Shown: positions 59,932-64,000 of the stretch, piece by piece
Numbering within the stretch: position 1 is the stretch's first letter
Layout: each line of letters opens with the position of its first letter
From: Ancylostoma caninum
Lineage: Eukaryota > Nematoda > Chromadorea > Rhabditida > Ancylostomatidae
Direction: 5' to 3'
Length of the DNA stretch: 64,000 nt
Assembly (NCBI GenBank): GCA_037903475.1
Contig: JBAJFG010000044.1
Span: 124,001-188,000 of the forward strand
Made by a program: the position numbers and the translations under genes
Notes under the pieces: model-generated
Database searches by the model: none
Told to the model about the DNA's origin: nothing
The model's input: the letters and a program-made list of their open reading frames with translations, nothing else

Positions 59932-61680
59932 ATGATATTTCAGGCTCTTCTTTTACCCTTGGCTTTGTCTCAAGGTCAGAGTTTAATTCCCTTTGGAATG
60001 GAAATTTGGTATTGCCACAGTGTACCTCGTAGTGGACCACAACTGAGAAACGTCTTTTTAGATCTTTGCCCGAATAGCGCCTTTGACAAAGAAGTGATCG
60101 AAGAACTGGTTCTTGGCCACATCAACGACCAACGTTATAAACTGCTGAGAGGTCTACAGCTAAATGGACCGTGGCAGGGTAAAGACAAATGGACCCCGGA
60201 AACGCAGGGATATGGAAAGAAGCTGCCAACGGGCAAGACAATGAACAAATTGGTTGGTTAAACGTTTATTTGGTACAATAAATGCCAGTAGCAAAGAAAG
60301 CATTTGCCTTCCAACATACCTTGAAATGTGAAACATTCTGAAATTATCTCGGCAAAATACAGTGCTTTAGTATATATTAGCATTAGCATTGGTATTATCA
60401 TTAGCACTACAAAGCAAAATTACAGGGCAAAACCTTATTCAAACTACCTGTCTTTCGTTGATCATCGGGCCGTGTACCATATCTTCTTTGAGATAGGAAA
60501 TTGTTCGCAAAGAGTTCATAGACACATTTCAGGAGTGGAGCTGTAAACTTGAAAAGAACGCGAAAGCTGCACTGGATCCCAAGTGTACAGACGTTGTACC
60601 TAACGCTCCTCAAGGAAAGACTGGATTGTTTTACAAGTATGCCCAGTACAGCTTTTTTCATTTTCCAGATAAACTCATCCTCATTTGCTTCTTTGAGCAG
60701 ATGATCATTTCAAAGACAGTGCTTACTGTAGCACATATGTAAACCTAAACGGAGTAGATATCGAAAAATACTGCATGAAATTTGTGGAAGCAATCTGTGC
60801 TATGTAAAAGTATCTGACATCCAGAAATAATTCGGCAAATTCAGGAAGCGCAAACTGGTAAGACAAGTAACTCGGACTCCACTAATACATAAATGAGCAT
60901 ATAAAACTGTTCCAGACGTGAGAGACCATGATAAAGAAAAGCGTTTTAGGATATAGGGCAATTTATACTTGTAAGACGTACGCACTCATGTCAAACGCTC
61001 GCATCTAGTCTAAATTGCTCTTATACAGTTTTGCAATCATAATAGCGATCTCCTTTTCAGGGCAGACATTGACTGGGAAGTGCCCGACATAACATCGGCA
61101 GCGTGGGCATGGATGGAACAAATCGAAAAGTTTGCTGTAAGCAACGACGCCATCTCAGATAAACAGGTTATCTTTAAAGACCATAACCTGCGTGAGTACC
61201 TCAACGTGAGTTTACTTCTTTATTCGTCCAACAAGACGTCGTCTACAAATATCTGGTAGTGTAGAATATAAGTTTCTTCTAGCTCATGAAACCTTCCACC
61301 AAGAGAATCGGATGCGCAGAGGTGCTCTGCGTAGAAAACGGTGTAAACAAGTACAGAGCGTTCTGCATCACTGACAGAGAGTACGTGTTTGAATTCTATC
61401 TACAGGAACTTCTGCCTTCCAGGGCCGTGTTGATTTTCTTAGGGGGTTACAGTTTTCTGAGGAGGTTCTACTTACCTCCTATGGGGAAGAAATAAACGCT
61501 GAGCTTTAGTGAGATCATTTGTTTTACTTTTCGCGTACAATTTCTCACTCATTTGCTTTCAGACCACTCAAAGACAACGATATGGTGTATAAGGCTGGGA
61601 AAGGTGGCTGCGACAAAGGAGAGAACTGTCCGAATGGATTCACATGCGAAAATGGAATGTGTGCGAGAACAAAACCATAG
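59932..61680 (+). CDS. Secreted CAP/SCP-TAPS (ASP-like) protein, copy B, ~261 aa
   Basis: Exons 59932-60252, 60533-60636, 61061-61205, 61283-61380 and 61563-61680 have exactly the same lengths and phases as copy A. The frame is intact and the signal peptide and CAP core are conserved. Notable changes: WYCHSVPC becomes WYCHSVPR, so one of the N-terminal cysteines is lost; the NST glycosylation sequon becomes NSA; INDHR becomes INDQR; in the C-terminal hinge CEIG becomes CENG. The AATAAA after the stop in copy A is AATGAA here. Both genes look functional by sequence, but these changes may alter folding, glycosylation or 3' processing. Role as in copy A, inferred from family only. Confidence 0.85.
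60957..61020. mobile_element. Internally deleted GGGCAATTTATAC MITE in intron 2 of CAP copy B
   Basis: AGGGCAATTTATACTTGTAA is followed by CGCTCGCATCTAGTCTAAATTGCTC. Copy A retains only the right part (AGGGAGCACGCATGTC...), so the remnant has eroded independently. Confidence 0.55.
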
Positions 61681-62237
61681 GCGAGGCCTTCACTCGCTTA
61701 TGAAATCTTGAAGATTTGGCAAAATGAAAAGTTCTTCACAAATCATCTACAAAAAACATTCAACGTTTCATGAACATATGAAGAATAGCTTGGTTCGCAA
61801 AATTTCGAGGCATTACGTACTTCTATGTATTTAACAATGCTGGGTCTTTACTATAGAACAGACTGACCGTCTGGCTAACGCCATTCTTCTCGTGAAGCTT
61901 GCTTTGCCGCTTAACCCAACTTTCTCAGATGGAAAAGACTAAGAAACGCAACATTGTGCAGAGACATGGTAGCAGATTTGCATCATACATCTAGACGCTG
62001 CTGTGCCTTCGGTTGCTTGAAACAGCAACGAATAGCTACTATACATCACTGATTCGAAACACACACAAGGCCAAATAATAACAAGGATGCTAATTAAAAG
62101 GTAAAAGTGGAGACGGTTTCATTCTAGCGAGGGTTGCTGTTCTAAGGTTCTCAAGATATGGGAATTTGTAACATTTTGTGCATATAATTTTCATCCATTT
62201 TCTTCACCACAACGGTTTCGCTGTGAAGTATGCCATA

Positions 62238-62527
62238 CTCAGAAGTTTTGAAACAAGTTGTTTCCAACTTATCATGCCCAAAACAAGTTGTACACAACTT
62301 ATTGAGAGCGGAAACAAGTTGTGTCCAACTTATCGAGGTTCAAAACAAGTTGGATACAACGTAGCTTTGGCCTAGCCTCAGCCATTACATGTTGCTTCCA
62401 ACTTATTTCGTCCGAGACAAGTTGGAAACAACTTATTTCGTAAGGGACGAGCAATGTGGTAAGTTGTCTAAAGCCTTCAGACAACTTGCTATATTGCTTG
62501 TTTCCAAGTTGTTTCGGAAATTCTGAG
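62238..62527. mobile_element. 290-bp TA-flanked MITE absent from copy A
   Basis: Ends CTCAGAAG and ATTCTGAG are inverted and flanked by TA (62236-62237, 62528-62529). At the equivalent position of copy A (23138-23139) the sequence reads CCATACGCC without the insert. The interior repeats ACAAGTTG / CAACTT words in short hairpins. TA targets suggest a Tc1/mariner-type source. Confidence 0.7.
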
Positions 62528-62754
62528 TACGCCTTAGGCCGTAAATGCGTGGGTCTGAGATGTGTCAGCGACATGGTTCACCTTGTCTTTCACAATATAG
62601 ATGCACGCACATCAAACAGAAGCATCTAATAGAGGAACTAGATATTTCATGTTCAGAAAACACTGTTATACTTCCAAAATCGTATTCCATAACTGTCCTC
62701 ACCCATTCTTGAGAAGCGGTTCCTCGAAATGGGGAGGTGCGCATTACTTGTGAC

Positions 62755-64000
62755 TGTCAACGTTTTTGCACCTTACTATCCCCCGCATACCTCCCCACAT
62801 CGCGTAATACAGACAGCGTGCAGTGGCGATCAAAAACATATTATTGTAATTCGTCTATGGATTGATCAATTCACATGGAAATTGTGCATACGACGAGGCC
62901 AGTGTAGTCTTTCTTTTTATTTCATTTTATTCTTGGATTCAAATGTGAGCTAAATATATGAGTCTTTGGTTACAAAACACACACATGTGTGCTCAACCCC
63001 AACAAAATAATACAACAAGATAATGGTTAGGGATGAAGTAGGGGTGTCTCTCGACGAGGTTTTTTTTTTTTTGGAAGAGGGATAAGATATCAAACCTTTT
63101 CTAATCTCGAGTATACCCAATCGAGGATTGAGATGGAGAAGTAAGAGTGGAAGTATTATATTAGACAAATATCCAGCCATAAGAAACATGAATGAGATCC
63201 AACAGTACGCCCTTAACGGCCCTACGTTTTTAGCTGCATAACACTGACATAAACCGCTTTCATGCAAAACTATCTTGTCCTTTATTCTAAATTCACCGCT
63301 TCCATCAAAATGTTGATATATTCTGTCTTTTGTACAGCGATTTTAATTCAATAATAATCAGTTTAAATCCTATTACAAGCAAGTATTTTGCTACGGAAAG
63401 CATATTCTGTTTTTCTTCTGTTTTACATTAAAAAGTGGGATTGCCACCAAGTCATCTACCATAAAAGAGAAAGAAGAGAATTTTCGATTATTTCGGAGAA
63501 AAATCTACCGTCTTGATGGGAGATATCTCTATGATGTCAGCTAGGAACATTAATTCTGATTCTTCAAAGAACGAAAACTATGTCTTCAATCTTCTTAAGC
63601 GCGAATGAGTTGGGGTCTTTGGTAAAGCTTATCAATAAATTTTGCCCTCCCATTGGCGCAGCAAGAGGTGGTGCAGCAATAACGTACTGATGCAAACAGA
63701 ATAAAGGAATGTGCTTCTATTTATATCTATTCTTTCCCAGTAGGTGGGAGTGAAGATACTGGGAAAGTCTATGGAAGCCGAGAGAGATAAAGATAGATAG
63801 ATAGATTTATTATAACTATATAAGACAGTATAAGTTTTGTGAAAATATATCCGAAACCCAAGAGTGTTTTCCTGAACAGCATGGCCTCAACATCACACAA
63901 CAACTGCGCGGCGCCTTACTGTTGAGCCAACTCAAATTAAGAAAAAGCATAACCTCGAGTTGAAGAGCCGCTTCGCGAGATTTCGAATAAATGCGACGTC
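62755..64000. repeat. Segmental duplication shared with 53575-54985, truncated by window end
   Basis: Starts near TACTATCCCCCGCATACCTC and is colinear with the left copy to the last base of the window. Contains a run of Ts (63060-63071) and a short GATA repeat (63793-63806) not seen in the other copy. Confidence 0.75.
63564..63686 (-). pseudogene. Decayed copy of the exon at 54291-54578
   Basis: After GTTTGCATCAG the frame YVIAAPPLAAPMGGQNLLIS continues to a TGA (63566-63564) where the other copy has CGT. It has only one copy of the 26-residue unit. Downstream, a small deletion further disrupts the frame. Probably non-functional, or a shortened C-terminus. Confidence 0.5.

Larger units (their letters stand above)
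58215..62672. repeat. Segmental duplication, copy B (with CAP gene B)
   Basis: Colinear with 18374-23285 in the same orientation, about 39 kb away. The promoter-side region 58625-59931 is conserved and has no exon of its own. Copy B carries the 62238-62527 MITE and a short MITE remnant in intron 2, both lacking or reduced in copy A. Confidence 0.8.

Overview
This window reads as nuclear DNA from a multicellular eukaryote, most likely a clade V (strongylid, hookworm-type) parasitic nematode. Genes are broken into short exons with TTTCAG-type acceptors, some introns are only 47-67 bp, and polyadenylation signals are AATAAA. The best-recognised genes are secreted CAP/SCP-TAPS proteins with a C-terminal cysteine hinge, a family greatly expanded in strongylids. 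The species is inferred from content only. No bacterial operons, CRISPR arrays, rRNA genes or intact tRNA genes were seen.

Left part (1-13.4 kb): the acidic C-terminus of a gene ends at 111. A four-exon gene encoding about 161 aa spans 3063-9393, with a CR1/Jockey-like LINE lying antisense in its third intron. A possible two-exon gene (10304-10827), exons of a small membrane protein (11035-11267), a second decayed LINE (11747-13155) and a 43-aa membrane microprotein (13247-13444) follow.

Repeat nest and CAP locus A (13.8-23.3 kb): a 4.4-kb foldback structure holds two copies of one MITE, each split by the same roughly 915-bp element. A nested pair of TTAA-flanked elements then leads into the first CAP gene (20848-22570).

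Middle (23.3-46 kb): mostly mobile and repetitive DNA. It holds a GC-rich ORF inside a palindrome, a 50-aa membrane microprotein (26238-26994), a 59-bp minisatellite interrupted by a small LTR element with a tRNA-Gly-type primer site, two hAT MITEs with perfect 8-bp target duplications (one splitting an ORF), a LINE fragment, a lysine-rich exon and a foldback element carrying a 22-bp tandem repeat.

Right part (46-64 kb): two convergent paralogous genes (49610-49903 plus strand; 53415-50761 minus strand, 254 aa, one predicted membrane segment, disordered tail). A second 59-bp minisatellite family follows, then CAP locus B (59932-61680). Locus B lies in a segmental duplication of the locus A region. 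It is followed by a second duplicated block shared with 53.6-55 kb, which runs off the window end. Comparing duplicated copies exposes several transposon insertions with their empty sites.

Functionally the window is a gene-poor stretch in which duplication and transposition have been very active. The only genes with a recognisable role are the paired CAP genes. All spliced models were built by hand from splice signals and phase.
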